Shown here: in pieces, positions 1 to 7,649 of the stretch
Layout: every line of letters begins with the position of its first letter
Numbering within the stretch: the first letter of the stretch is position 1
Assembly: GCA_019416775.1 (NCBI GenBank)
Contig: DXWR01000188.1
Span: forward strand, 1 to 8,759
Length of the DNA: 8,759 bases
DNA from: Oscillospiraceae bacterium
Lineage (GTDB): Bacteria; Bacillota; Clostridia; Oscillospirales; Ruminococcaceae
Direction: 5' to 3'
Position numbers and translations under genes: made by a program
Notes under the pieces: model-generated
Databases searched by the model: none
Told to the model about the DNA's origin: nothing
What the model saw: the letters and a program-made list of their open reading frames with translations, nothing else

Positions 1-39
1 GGACTTTCCCGCCAATTGCTGGTTGAGCAAATGCTTTGA

Positions 40-1221
40 TCAAAGCCCCATCTTCCCCAGCATTTCAATGCCCTTGATGATTTCCTCGTCACTGGGGGTG
101 GAATAGTTCAACCGGAAGGACTGGGTGGTCTGGCTTTCGTCGGTGAGGAAAGCCGTGCCGGGGACTACGGCAATCTTGTGTTCCTGCACGGCGCGAGTGC
201 AGTAGTCGCTCATGTTCACTCCATCCGGCAGGGTGGCCCAAATGAATAAGCCGCCTTCCGGCTTGGTCCAGGTGATGGCGTGATCCAGGTGCTTGTCCAT
301 TTCATCCAACATCAAATTGCACTTGTGTTGGCAGATCTTGGCCAGCTTCTGGATGTGCTGGAGATAATCGGTGCGCATCAAGAACTCATGGCAGATCCGT
401 TGGGCCAGGATGTTGGTGTGCACGTCGTCCACCTGCTTGCAGATGACGATCTTGGAGATCACCGGCTTGGGCGCCACTACAAAGCCCACCCGCATACCGG
501 GGCTGAGCACCTTGGAGAAGGTGCCGGAATAGATGACCCGGCCTTCGGTGTCCATGCTCTTAATGGAAGGTACATTTTCCCCGGTAAACCGCAGATCCCC
601 GTAGGGGTTGTCCTCCAAAATCATGGTGTCGTACTTACAGGCCAGTTCATACAGCCCTTTGCGCTTTTCCAGGCTCATGGTCAAGCCGGTGGGGTTTTGG
701 AAATTGGGGATCACATAAATCAGCTTTACATTGGGGGTGGTCTTCAGCAGATCCTCCAGTGCATTCAGGTCCATTCCGTCCTCTTCCAAAGGAATACCGG
801 CCAGATTCACTCCGTTGGACTTAAAGGCATTCAGGGAGCCGATAAAGCTGGGGCTCTCCACCACCAGGGTGTCCCCCGGATTGCAGAGCACCTTGCAGGC
901 CAGCAGATTGCCTTGCTGTGCTCCGGACATAATGATCAAATCGTCGAAATCATGAACAATCTCCTCCCGGGAGAGCATCTTTTCCCGGATGCTCTGGCGC
1001 AGGGGGGTGTAGCCCTCGGAGACGCTGTACTGCAGGCAGGCAATGGGATCGTCCTTCAGCAGCTCGGCGGCAATTTCCCGGATGGCGTCCACCGGAATGC
1101 CTTCGGAGGCGGGGTTGCCGGCGGCAAAGGAGATCACTTCCGGGTCAGAGGTAAACTTCAAGATTTCCCGGATGGCGCTGGCCTGGAGATGGTCAAACTG
1201 ATGGGCAAATTTGTATTCCAT
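40..1221 (-). CDS. PLP-dependent aminotransferase, class I/II fold (2-aminoadipate aminotransferase-like)
   Basis: A 393-residue cytosolic fold-type I aminotransferase that would move an amino group from an amino acid to a 2-oxo acid using pyridoxal phosphate. Seen: SGAQQGN (99-105) in the cofactor phosphate-binding region, NPTG (176-179), the DNPYGDL segment (204-210) with the Asp/Tyr that contact the cofactor ring, SGTFSK with the Schiff-base lysine K237, and FRLNYS with R370 as the usual substrate carboxylate-binding arginine. All core residues are present and the length is normal. The N-terminus (FDHLQASAIREIL, then FAAGNP) resembles the LysN/MocR-type aminotransferase group, but there is no fused winged-helix regulator. 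The frame is open up to 1362, but the start at 1221 is chosen because AAGGAAG (1228-1234) sits 6 bases upstream and the promoter at 1255-1283 lies inside the longer frame. The substrate cannot be told; aromatic, branched-chain or 2-aminoadipate type are all possible. Confidence 0.93.
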   Translation of the reverse strand: MEYKFAHQFDHLQASAIREILKFTSDPEVISFAAGNPASEGIPVDAIREIAAELLKDDPIACLQYSVSEGYTPLRQSIREKMLSREEIVHDFDDLIIMSGAQQGNLLACKVLCNPGDTLVVESPSFIGSLNAFKSNGVNLAGIPLEEDGMDLNALEDLLKTTPNVKLIYVIPNFQNPTGLTMSLEKRKGLYELACKYDTMILEDNPYGDLRFTGENVPSIKSMDTEGRVIYSGTFSKVLSPGMRVGFVVAPKPVISKIVICKQVDDVHTNILAQRICHEFLMRTDYLQHIQKLAKICQHKCNLMLDEMDKHLDHAITWTKPEGGLFIWATLPDGVNMSDYCTRAVQEHKIAVVPGTAFLTDESQTTQSFRLNYSTPSDEEIIKGIEMLGKMGL

Positions 1222-1254
1222 AAGGTTCTTCCTTTCCAAAATTCGGTTGTTTCT

Positions 1255-1283
1255 ATTGTAGCATAGTTTGGGGAAAAATACAA
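1255..1283 (-). promoter_or_regulatory. Sigma-A promoter of the aminotransferase gene
   Basis: Read on the minus strand: TTGTAT (1283-1278), a 17-base spacer, then TACAAT (1260-1255). Transcription would start near 1248, giving a leader of about 27 bases that carries the ribosome binding site AAGGAAG. The promoter lies within the upstream extension of the open frame, which argues against the longer start at 1362. Confidence 0.8.
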
Positions 1284-1357
1284 ATAGGAGAAAACAGCCT
1301 GAAATCCATCTTTCCAAATCCGCTTTGACTCTGCCGCCTATAAATCCCTCCTTGCTA

Positions 1358-1388
1358 TTCACACTTTCTCCTCCTCCCCCATAGGATA
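1358..1388 (+). promoter_or_regulatory. Promoter candidate for the cysteine-rich gene (sigma-K-like or sigma-A)
   Basis: Two overlapping readings exist. CATAGGATA (1380-1388) matches the sigma-K -10 form CATAnnnTA, with ACA (1361-1363) 16 bases upstream as the -35. The same stretch can be read as sigma-A: TTCACA (1358-1363), 18 bases, TAGGAT (1382-1387). Both put the transcript start near 1395, directly before the leader structure at 1400-1448. The sequence alone does not decide between them. A sigma-K promoter would mean expression in the mother cell late in sporulation. Confidence 0.45.
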
Positions 1389-1399
1389 CCTAAGAAACG

Positions 1400-1448
1400 G
1401 CTTTTGGCGGCGGGGGAAGGACGCCCAAAGCAGCACACCTCCTTCCCC
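1400..1448 (+). promoter_or_regulatory. Leader RNA structure, candidate H-type pseudoknot
   Basis: Stem 1 pairs GCTTTTGGCG (1400-1409) with CGCCCAAAGC (1422-1431), 9 of 10 positions paired. Its loop contains GGGGAAGGA (1413-1421), a perfect 9-base complement of TCCTTCCCC (1440-1448). The two stems together have H-type pseudoknot topology (3-base first loop, no bases between stems, 8-base last loop), or they could be alternative hairpins. The structure ends 7 bases before the AAGGAG ribosome binding site (1456-1461) and is not followed by a T-tract, so it is not a terminator. It matches no regulatory RNA family I recognise. Confidence 0.45.
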
Positions 1449-1469
1449 GTTTGGTAAGGAGTGGTTTTC

Positions 1470-2270
1470 GTGGCGGAACACAAGGACCTCCCCGGCGTGG
1501 GAGCGGTAGGCGCAAGCTGCTTTAAAGAAGCGGTGTGCATCAACGCCAACCGGATTTACGATTCCTGTTCGGAAAAAGATTGTGTCGAGGGTATGGTGCT
1601 GTACTTCACCAGCGACGCCCAGCCTTCGGTTAACGGCGCTACCGGAGTGCGGTGCCGGGATGTGACCCTGCTAGGGGTGGATTTGGATGTGGACAGCGTT
1701 CCCTTCAACAAGGGCTTTTATTCGGTGGATATGACTTTCTATGTGAAGGTAGATTTGGAGCTGGTGGGAGGTTCCTCCTGCGACACTCAGGTCAGTGGAC
1801 TAGGAATCTACACCAAAAAGGTCATCCTCTACGGCAGCGAAGGCAATGTGAACGTCTTCTCTTCCGACAACCAAAACTGCAATTCTTCCGGCCTGCTGGA
1901 ACCCGGAGCCACCACCCCCATTGCTACGGTAAAGGTGGCCAACCCCATCTGCCTGGCCCACAAACTCTGTGACACCGCCGAAACCCGTTCGGTGACGGTA
2001 ATGGTTCCCAACGCTATTGCTGCTCAGTTCGGACCCGGGGCTTGTTTTACCGAGGTCTGCGTCAATAAAATCGTGCTGGTGACTTTGGGCATCTTCTCCA
2101 TCGTCTCCCTGGAACGGAAGGTGCAGATGATGATTCCGGTGTACGACTACAGCCTGCCGGATAAGGAGTGCCTGCCGGTGAACGACTCCCCCTGCGAGCT
2201 GTTCAAAAGGATTAAGTTCCCGGTGGACGAATTCTTCCCGCCTCGGCTCAATCAGCTGGAAACCGACTGA
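1470..2270 (+). CDS. Cysteine-rich conserved protein of unknown function
   Basis: A 266-residue soluble protein with no signal peptide, membrane segment or catalytic motif that I recognise. It has 13 cysteines (17, 23, 33, 38, 62, 104, 137, 161, 167, 192, 197, 234, 242) spread along the chain, alternating with beta-rich stretches. Prominent segments are VRCRDVTLLGVDLDVD (60-75), VPFNKGFYSVDMTFYVKV (77-94), KKVILYGSEGNVNVF (116-130) and, near the end, PDKEC...PCELF...PVDEFFPP (230-258). From memory, proteins with this pattern are widespread in Clostridia and are annotated as hypothetical; that recollection is not a search result. Start: the frame is open from GTG 1461, but AAGGAG at 1456-1461 overlaps that codon, whereas GTG 1470 lies 8 bases after it, so 1470 is chosen. 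The gene is monocistronic, divergent from the aminotransferase gene. Even cysteines, beta structure and a possible sigma-K promoter would suit a spore-layer protein, but this is inference. Confidence 0.85.
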   Translation: MAEHKDLPGVGAVGASCFKEAVCINANRIYDSCSEKDCVEGMVLYFTSDAQPSVNGATGVRCRDVTLLGVDLDVDSVPFNKGFYSVDMTFYVKVDLELVGGSSCDTQVSGLGIYTKKVILYGSEGNVNVFSSDNQNCNSSGLLEPGATTPIATVKVANPICLAHKLCDTAETRSVTVMVPNAIAAQFGPGACFTEVCVNKIVLVTLGIFSIVSLERKVQMMIPVYDYSLPDKECLPVNDSPCELFKRIKFPVDEFFPPRLNQLETD

Positions 2271-2275
2271 ATCTT

Positions 2276-2306
2276 CCCCCTCCGATTTTTTTCGGAGGGG
2301 ACTTTT
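2276..2306 (+). terminator. Rho-independent terminator of the cysteine-rich gene
   Basis: CCCCTCCGA (2277-2285) pairs perfectly with TCGGAGGGG (2292-2300) around a six-T loop, followed by ACTTTTC. It begins a few bases after the stop codon at 2270. The plus-strand tail is the only clear T-run, so it chiefly serves the rightward gene. Confidence 0.85.
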
Positions 2307-2360
2307 CTATCCTATTTGGAAAATTCTCTTAGAAATCTACGAATTGTAATGAAATCAGCA

Positions 2361-2390
2361 CAAAAAGATCCCTCCGGGGATGCCGGAGGG
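2361..2390 (-). terminator. Rho-independent terminator of the dockerin protein gene
   Basis: Read on the minus strand: CCCTCCGG (2390-2383) pairs with CCGGAGGG (2377-2370) around a 5-base loop, then ATCTTTTTG. It lies 34 bases past the stop codon of the large leftward gene. With the rightward terminator at 2276-2306 it closes the convergent junction from both sides. The remainder of 2307-2423 holds nothing else convincing. Confidence 0.85.
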
Positions 2391-2423
2391 AAATTAGAAT
2401 CGGAGGATTTCTATGAAAAACGA

Positions 2424-5400
2424 TTACAAGGCTCCCATTGCTATCTGAGCCAAAGTCATCACATCCAGCAGATCGATTTCACCGTCGTTGTTGTAATCTT
2501 CCGGCGTGAAATCCACTTGCTGTCCCACCACATACTGAGCCAGCGCCATCACATCCAATACGTTCACCGCTCCGTCCTGGTTCAAATCGCCCCGGATGGG
2601 CTGTTCGGCGGACATCGCCTGTTCCAATGCCAGCCGGGCTTCATCCACCTCTTGCTGGGTGGCCAGACTGTCTTGATAGACGGTGGTGGCAGAAGCCATA
2701 GCGTCAGTCAAAGCCGCCAGCTGGGCTTGGCTAAGCTGTGCGCTGTCCAGACGGGAAGCTTGGAGCATGGTCTCCAGCAGTTGGTTTTTATCCACTTCCG
2801 GTGCGGTGGGGGCATTGCCTTCATAGAGAGCCTGAACTTCATCAGCGCTCATAGCCTTGCCGTAAAGGTACAGCTCATCCATGGCTCCCTGGATGGGGGT
2901 ATCCCAGTAGTTCACCCCGATAAACAGGTTGTCCACCTGGCTGGCCACCTGGGCAATACCGCCGGAGCAGATAGCATTGCCGTTGACGTAGATGGTGGCT
3001 TGGCCGTCCTTGGCGGTGACGGTAATGTGGGTCCACACCCCCTGCTGCATCTGGGCAGTGTTGTTGTAGTTGTCGTAATAGGTGCCGTTGTCAAAGCTCC
3101 AGGTCATGGGACCCAGGTGTCCCAACCAGCCGGAGGGGGTCACGCTGATCCACTGGGTGTTCTGGTGGGCGTCGTCGCAGAAGAACACGGCGCCGGTGTA
3201 GGCCGGAGCATTGTCGTCCTTCAGCCAGAAGGAGAGGGTGTATTCCTCCCCGGTGAGGGGGTTGTCCAACTTCAGGCCGTTGGAACCGGTGAGCTGGTAG
3301 GCCCGACCGGAGGTTCCGGTGGCCCCGGCAGTGTAAGCGGCGGTGCCTCCGGTGCCATTGGCCCGGCTGCCCACCACCTGGGCGTCGGTTCCGGTGGCGG
3401 CATTTTCCAAAGTGTCGTCAAAGCTGTAGTAAGCTAACAGATCCTTTTCGGTGACCGGCACCGACACTTCCGTGAGCAGATCCAACGCATCACTGAGGTT
3501 GGCGGCGGCCCGGTTGATTTCTCCCTGGGCAGCGTCGCTGTTTAACAGTTCTTGGGCGGCTTGCGCAGCGGTTTCCACAGCAGCCCAGCTGTCAGAAGTG
3601 TACACCACCTGATAGGTGGCACGATCGGCGTACTGGGCCAGCTTACTTTCCAGCCGGGAGGTGTCCGCCGGTCCCGCCTCTTCCCCAGCTGCCGGGGTGA
3701 CGGTGCCGTTGCCGGTAAGGGCAGCCAAGGTCAGATTGCTGATCACCGGAGCGGTGGAGTTCACCAAAGAAGAGAATTGATAGGAGTTGTCGTTGTAGAA
3801 GCGCAGGGTGTTTTCCCCGGCGTTCAAAGTCACCAGCACCTCCACGGTGCGGTAGCTGTCCCAGCTATAGGTATTGCGGAAGTACACCGTTTCCGGTTCC
3901 CCGCCGTTGACAGAAACCTGCATGTACCGCTCCACCAGGTCCACGTTGTAGGGATGGACGTAGGTGGTGCCGTCGGTTTTCAGCATCACCGGGGCGGGTT
4001 CGTCGTTGGAGTAGGTGATTCCCAGGCTGTATACGCCGGCAGCAGAAGCGTTGACCGTAATTTCTGCGTAGTTGCTTTCCGCCTGGGTCTTATTTTCCTC
4101 GTCGGTTAAATCGGACCGGGACACATCCTGGCCGATGCCCAACTGGGTCAGCACCAAGCCGTCGGAGCTTTGGGCGTATTCCTGTTCCTCCAGATAGGGG
4201 TTGGTGCCGTAGATGGTGAAATCCGAGGCATCCATAGAGGTAACTTGGTCCTGATTCCCCAGGAAGGTGAAGGTGAGCTGTTCCAGAGCGGCACTGCCAT
4301 TGGAAGTTTCCAACACCATAGTAGAAGCTCCCTGAGGCAGATAGACGGTGGCAAGGGAGACTTCCCCGTCGGCAGCACTGGCTTGTCCTACTTGGGTAAA
4401 GTAGGTAGAAACGGTGGAGTAGCTGTCTGCATCGGCAGCGTAGTCAATGCCCTGAAGACCCAGGACCAGAACAGCAGCGGGATCTGCCGCCACTCCTTGA
4501 GCGCTGACCTGATAGTATCCGGTCTGGGGCGCCACGGCGGTGAACTTGGTCTGGTTGCCGTTTTGGGTGGACAGGGCTTTGCCGGAAACGGAGGCATTGG
4601 TGGAGCCGCCTACCATCTGGTTCAGGGATACGGTAAAGTCATACCGTCCCGGAGCGATCTGGTCGGTATCCGCCACGCCGATGAAGTCCAGGTCCATCTT
4701 GTCTACACTGGCCACCAGCTGGAGGTTACCCAGGCTGCCCTGGTCCCCGTTGATGTGGGTGAAGGTGATGGTGTGCTGTCCGGCAGTGAGGTAAACCTCC
4801 ACATCGTGGTGGGTCTTATAGTCCCACTTCACGGTTGTTTCCAAATAAAGGGTCTGCGGATCCAGATCATCCACCTGCATCCCAAAGGGCAGGGTCTGGC
4901 CGATGGCCCGGTTCTGGCCTGCGCCGTCCGGCTCTAAGGTTTCTGCATCCACAAAGGGAGCCTGGAGGGAATAGAACAAGCCCAGTTCATACACACCGGT
5001 TTGAGGAACGTTGACGGTAAATTCCACCCCGTCCCCGTTATTGTTGATGCTGCCCACAATGGCCCGGCCGGAAGTGGCCATATCGCCGTCGGCCGCCTTG
5101 GTGTACACCTGGGCTCCGCCCAGCAGCCGGGCGTCCTCAGCCTCATAGCTTAAGGTGGACAGGGAGCAAACCGCAGCTTCTTCCCCGGCCTGATCGGCAG
5201 GGGTGAACACAGCGTAGTAGGCGTCCATTTCGTCGGTATCGGTGACGGTGACGGTGAGGGTATTGTCCACTACCTGCACCGGGCCGTCGTAGATCACCTG
5301 GGGCTGGGAGGTGATGCCCATCTGGCCGGAATAACCCACTCCGTAAACCTTCACATTTACTGCGCCACTCGCTCCCGCCAAATCGGTGGCGTCCAGGTTG

Positions 5401-7457
5401 GTGAGCTTGATGGTTTCGTAAGTTTCCAAAGTGGAGCCTCCAAACAGGGTATAGGCGATGTTGTTCTCTTCATCGTAGGAGGTAAGGCCGTAGTAGGTGT
5501 CTTCCATGTTGTAGAAGGCGTCCGCCTTTTCCTGCTCAGTGGCGTTGGGGTTATTGTCGAAGATGTAAGCCCGCTGGGTGCCGGTCATCTGGGAATACCA
5601 GTGATACAGCCACCAGGTGGAGTTGGGATTAAACTGATCGGCGGCCATCTCGTTTAAGGTGTTGGCCAAACCCCAGTAAGCCATGCAGCCGGCGATGTCC
5701 TGGTCCTCCAGCATGGACAGCCACTTTACCAGCCGTCCCGGGGAGCCGATGTCGTCAAACAGGGCATATTCATTCACCACGATCTGGGGCATTTCATCTG
5801 CCGGGTAGTACTGGCTCAGCAGCGCTGCCATATCCAGGCAGTGGTGGTAGAAGGTGCGGGTGGAATCCCCCTTCATTCCGGTGTCGTTGGGGTCGTTGGA
5901 GTTGGCCAGGTTGCCCCCGTCGTACAGCTCGTGCCAGGTAACAATTTCCGGCAGACAGTCATTTTCGTAGCAGAACGCGAAGAAATCCTGGTTCCAGGTT
6001 TTGACGTAGTTGGTGGTGTTGGGGCCGGCGCACTTGGCATTGGGGTCGATGGCGTGGATGGCGTCGTAGATCTGCTTCCAAGCGGCGCAGAAGGTATCCA
6101 TCTGATAGCCCCCAAACCAAATGGTGTCCGGTTCGTTGAACAGCACATAGTTGTAAAGGCCGGCTTCTTCTTCATTTAAGACATACCAGTTGCCATCGCT
6201 GCCCAAAAAGGCTCCTTCTTCCCCTTCCGAGGCAGGATCGCAGATCATCTTATAGAGGATGGACTCTACCGTCTTTTGGTAGGAGTCAAAGTCAATGGTG
6301 CCGGTGGAGGTAGTAGGGGCGTCGTAGGGCCATTCCAGATAATAGTCCTGTAAGTACACCTGGATGGCTCCCACCCCGGCTTCTTTTAGAGCAGAGCTGG
6401 TGCGCACCGCGTCGCCGCTGGGGTGCTGCATCCCGTCCATGGCCTTCTGCACCAAAAAGCTGGGATTGAGTCCTTCCACCAAAGCAATGGAAGGGACGTT
6501 GATGTCGGCGGTGCCGTAAAGGAAGCCGGTAGCGCCGTGGGAGAGGGTAGACTCATTGGCCATATCAAAGGAAGCCACTGCTCCCTCCCCGGTGTCCTGA
6601 GGAATCTGATAACTGTCGTACAATGCTTTCACCTGTTCAGCGGTCAACGCCTGGGTGTATACCCCAAAGTCGTCGATGCTGCCTTTCAAGTCGGAATCGG
6701 AAGTGTAGTAGCTGCGGCCCAGAGCAGAGTAGGTCAAGCCCTGGAGATAGTCATCTTCAAACAGGGCGGCCAAGGCGGCGGCAATGGTGCCGGTAGACTG
6801 CTGGGCGTCTTGATAGGAGATTTCCCGGCCATTCAGGTAGGTGTGGTACTCACGGTCGGTGAAGGTGACGGTGAGCATCTGCCACTCCCCTTTGGTCAGG
6901 TGGGAGGAATAGTTAAGTTTGCAGGTGGTAGAAGCGTTTTGGCCGGGAGCGCCGATGTAAAGGGTGGCGTCATACACCTCACCCCCCACCACAAAGGAAA
7001 GGTCCGGGTCGCTCCAGCTGCCGTCGTTGCCGGCATTGGTTTGGCCCAAAGGGGACTGGTTGGCGGCAAACAGCCGCATATAGGGGGTGGAGGCGGTGGA
7101 AGGCTTCACCCACATAGTGAGGGTCACCCCGTCGCTGCCGTTGGCCTGAGAAAAGATGCCGTCCGGCAGCCTGAGATAGGAACTGCCGGGGCCGTCCCCA
7201 TTTAATTGCAGCACCTGAGAGCTGCCCGCAGTGGCGGGGACTTCCGGATCGGAAACCACCTGAGCGCTGCCCTCCAAAAAGGCAGCGGAGGTGATGCTTC
7301 CGCTGTTTTCCACCGTCTGCCCCGCCACCTGTTCAAAGGTGAACAGGTAGTCCGGCGCAGGGAGGGTCTCCGCTGCGCTGACCGCCGGCAGTCCCACGCT
7401 CATGGTGGAGAACATGGCGGCGGCCACCAGGCCGGATAGCCATCGTTTGCATTTCAT
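2424..7457 (-). CDS. Secreted modular clan GH-A glycoside hydrolase-like protein with C-terminal dockerin
   Basis: A 1677-residue extracellular protein, probably a glycan-degrading enzyme docked onto a cohesin-bearing scaffold. Order of parts: signal peptide 1-29 (K2/K4/R5, hydrophobic core, cleavage near VSAA); LamG-like jellyroll about 36-284 (LTMWVKP, IDDFGVY); catalytic TIM barrel about 295-640; a small beta-domain to about 752; a CBM6/35-like module 771-917 opening with YEAEDA; a beta-sandwich about 923-1067; a second CBM-like module about 1077-1247; FIVAR-like helices 1268-1330 (VYTSDSWAAVETA); a second LamG-like domain 1340-1546; a degenerate FIVAR-like segment 1555-1617; type I dockerin 1623-1677. 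E442 in LFNEPD is the likely acid/base and E563 in VVNEYALF the likely nucleophile, matching clan GH-A strands 4 and 7. The exact GH family is unresolved (GH39-like is my nearest guess), so substrate is unknown. AAAAGGAG sits about 8 bases before ATG 7457. The gene is monocistronic and intact. Confidence 0.92.
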   Translation of the reverse strand: MKCKRWLSGLVAAAMFSTMSVGLPAVSAAETLPAPDYLFTFEQVAGQTVENSGSITSAAFLEGSAQVVSDPEVPATAGSSQVLQLNGDGPGSSYLRLPDGIFSQANGSDGVTLTMWVKPSTASTPYMRLFAANQSPLGQTNAGNDGSWSDPDLSFVVGGEVYDATLYIGAPGQNASTTCKLNYSSHLTKGEWQMLTVTFTDREYHTYLNGREISYQDAQQSTGTIAAALAALFEDDYLQGLTYSALGRSYYTSDSDLKGSIDDFGVYTQALTAEQVKALYDSYQIPQDTGEGAVASFDMANESTLSHGATGFLYGTADINVPSIALVEGLNPSFLVQKAMDGMQHPSGDAVRTSSALKEAGVGAIQVYLQDYYLEWPYDAPTTSTGTIDFDSYQKTVESILYKMICDPASEGEEGAFLGSDGNWYVLNEEEAGLYNYVLFNEPDTIWFGGYQMDTFCAAWKQIYDAIHAIDPNAKCAGPNTTNYVKTWNQDFFAFCYENDCLPEIVTWHELYDGGNLANSNDPNDTGMKGDSTRTFYHHCLDMAALLSQYYPADEMPQIVVNEYALFDDIGSPGRLVKWLSMLEDQDIAGCMAYWGLANTLNEMAADQFNPNSTWWLYHWYSQMTGTQRAYIFDNNPNATEQEKADAFYNMEDTYYGLTSYDEENNIAYTLFGGSTLETYETIKLTNLDATDLAGASGAVNVKVYGVGYSGQMGITSQPQVIYDGPVQVVDNTLTVTVTDTDEMDAYYAVFTPADQAGEEAAVCSLSTLSYEAEDARLLGGAQVYTKAADGDMATSGRAIVGSINNNGDGVEFTVNVPQTGVYELGLFYSLQAPFVDAETLEPDGAGQNRAIGQTLPFGMQVDDLDPQTLYLETTVKWDYKTHHDVEVYLTAGQHTITFTHINGDQGSLGNLQLVASVDKMDLDFIGVADTDQIAPGRYDFTVSLNQMVGGSTNASVSGKALSTQNGNQTKFTAVAPQTGYYQVSAQGVAADPAAVLVLGLQGIDYAADADSYSTVSTYFTQVGQASAADGEVSLATVYLPQGASTMVLETSNGSAALEQLTFTFLGNQDQVTSMDASDFTIYGTNPYLEEQEYAQSSDGLVLTQLGIGQDVSRSDLTDEENKTQAESNYAEITVNASAAGVYSLGITYSNDEPAPVMLKTDGTTYVHPYNVDLVERYMQVSVNGGEPETVYFRNTYSWDSYRTVEVLVTLNAGENTLRFYNDNSYQFSSLVNSTAPVISNLTLAALTGNGTVTPAAGEEAGPADTSRLESKLAQYADRATYQVVYTSDSWAAVETAAQAAQELLNSDAAQGEINRAAANLSDALDLLTEVSVPVTEKDLLAYYSFDDTLENAATGTDAQVVGSRANGTGGTAAYTAGATGTSGRAYQLTGSNGLKLDNPLTGEEYTLSFWLKDDNAPAYTGAVFFCDDAHQNTQWISVTPSGWLGHLGPMTWSFDNGTYYDNYNNTAQMQQGVWTHITVTAKDGQATIYVNGNAICSGGIAQVASQVDNLFIGVNYWDTPIQGAMDELYLYGKAMSADEVQALYEGNAPTAPEVDKNQLLETMLQASRLDSAQLSQAQLAALTDAMASATTVYQDSLATQQEVDEARLALEQAMSAEQPIRGDLNQDGAVNVLDVMALAQYVVGQQVDFTPEDYNNDGEIDLLDVMTLAQIAMGAL
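2427..2591 (-). other. Type I dockerin domain (within the large secreted protein)
   Basis: Residues 1623-1677 contain two EF-hand-like calcium loops: D1624-D1635 (DLNQDGAVNVLD) and D1654-D1665 (DYNNDGEIDLLD). Each is followed by a near-identical helix (VMALAQYVVG and VMTLAQIAMG). Calcium ligands at loop positions 1, 3, 5, 9 and 12 are intact in both. In the family this module binds a cohesin on a scaffold or cell-surface protein; no cohesin gene lies in this window. Loop positions 10 and 11, which set cohesin specificity in clostridial dockerins, are V-L and L-L, not the S-T typical of Clostridium thermocellum enzymes. Confidence 0.92.
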
Positions 7458-7482
7458 TTGCGATCACTCCTTTTACAATCCG

Positions 7483-7496
7483 ACAACAGATGTTGT
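7483..7496. repeat. Inverted repeat ACAACA-GA-TGTTGT in the dockerin gene leader
   Basis: A perfect 6+6 inverted repeat with a 2-base centre lies just upstream of the ribosome binding site (7465-7474) of the large gene, inside its predicted leader of about 185 bases. The 10-mer ATGTTGTTTT that contains its right arm recurs at 7708-7717, just upstream of the promoter. It could be an operator half-site pair or chance; an RNA hairpin is unlikely with only 2 loop bases. Confidence 0.3.
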
Positions 7497-7649
7497 TTTG
7501 TCTTCCATTTCGGCTTTGGGCGGTAAAGGCGGGGCCATCCCTTCCGCCTTCAGAGGAAAGGGGGAAAGAAGGAAAGCGCCGGGGGAAATGCCGGGAAAAA
7601 AGCCACAAAATTCTGTTGCCTCTTTGGAAACACGGTTTCTGTCCTATTT

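Noticed and set aside
16..30. TTGCT-GGTTG-AGCAA hairpin downstream of the aminotransferase stop codon as its terminator
   Set aside because: The stem has 5 base pairs and is followed on the minus strand by TTGGCGG, not a T-run; the true terminator may lie outside the window.
1325..1346. TTGACT followed by TATAAA as a rightward promoter
   Set aside because: The two elements are only about 8 bases apart, far from the needed 16-18, so they cannot act together.
1222..1362. N-terminal extension of the aminotransferase frame by 47 residues, including a hydrophobic stretch like a membrane anchor
   Set aside because: The sigma-A promoter (1255-1283) lies inside it and ATG 1221 has its own ribosome binding site; the extension is unlikely to be transcribed and does not resemble the family.
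2316..3437. Long rightward open frame (373 codons) antisense to the dockerin gene
   Set aside because: It is the mirror frame of a clearly real protein with recognisable domains; its low-complexity Gly/Val/His-rich product and lack of start signals mark it as a shadow. The same applies to the rightward frames at 280-1266, 3552-4109, 4170-4937 and 6423-7205.
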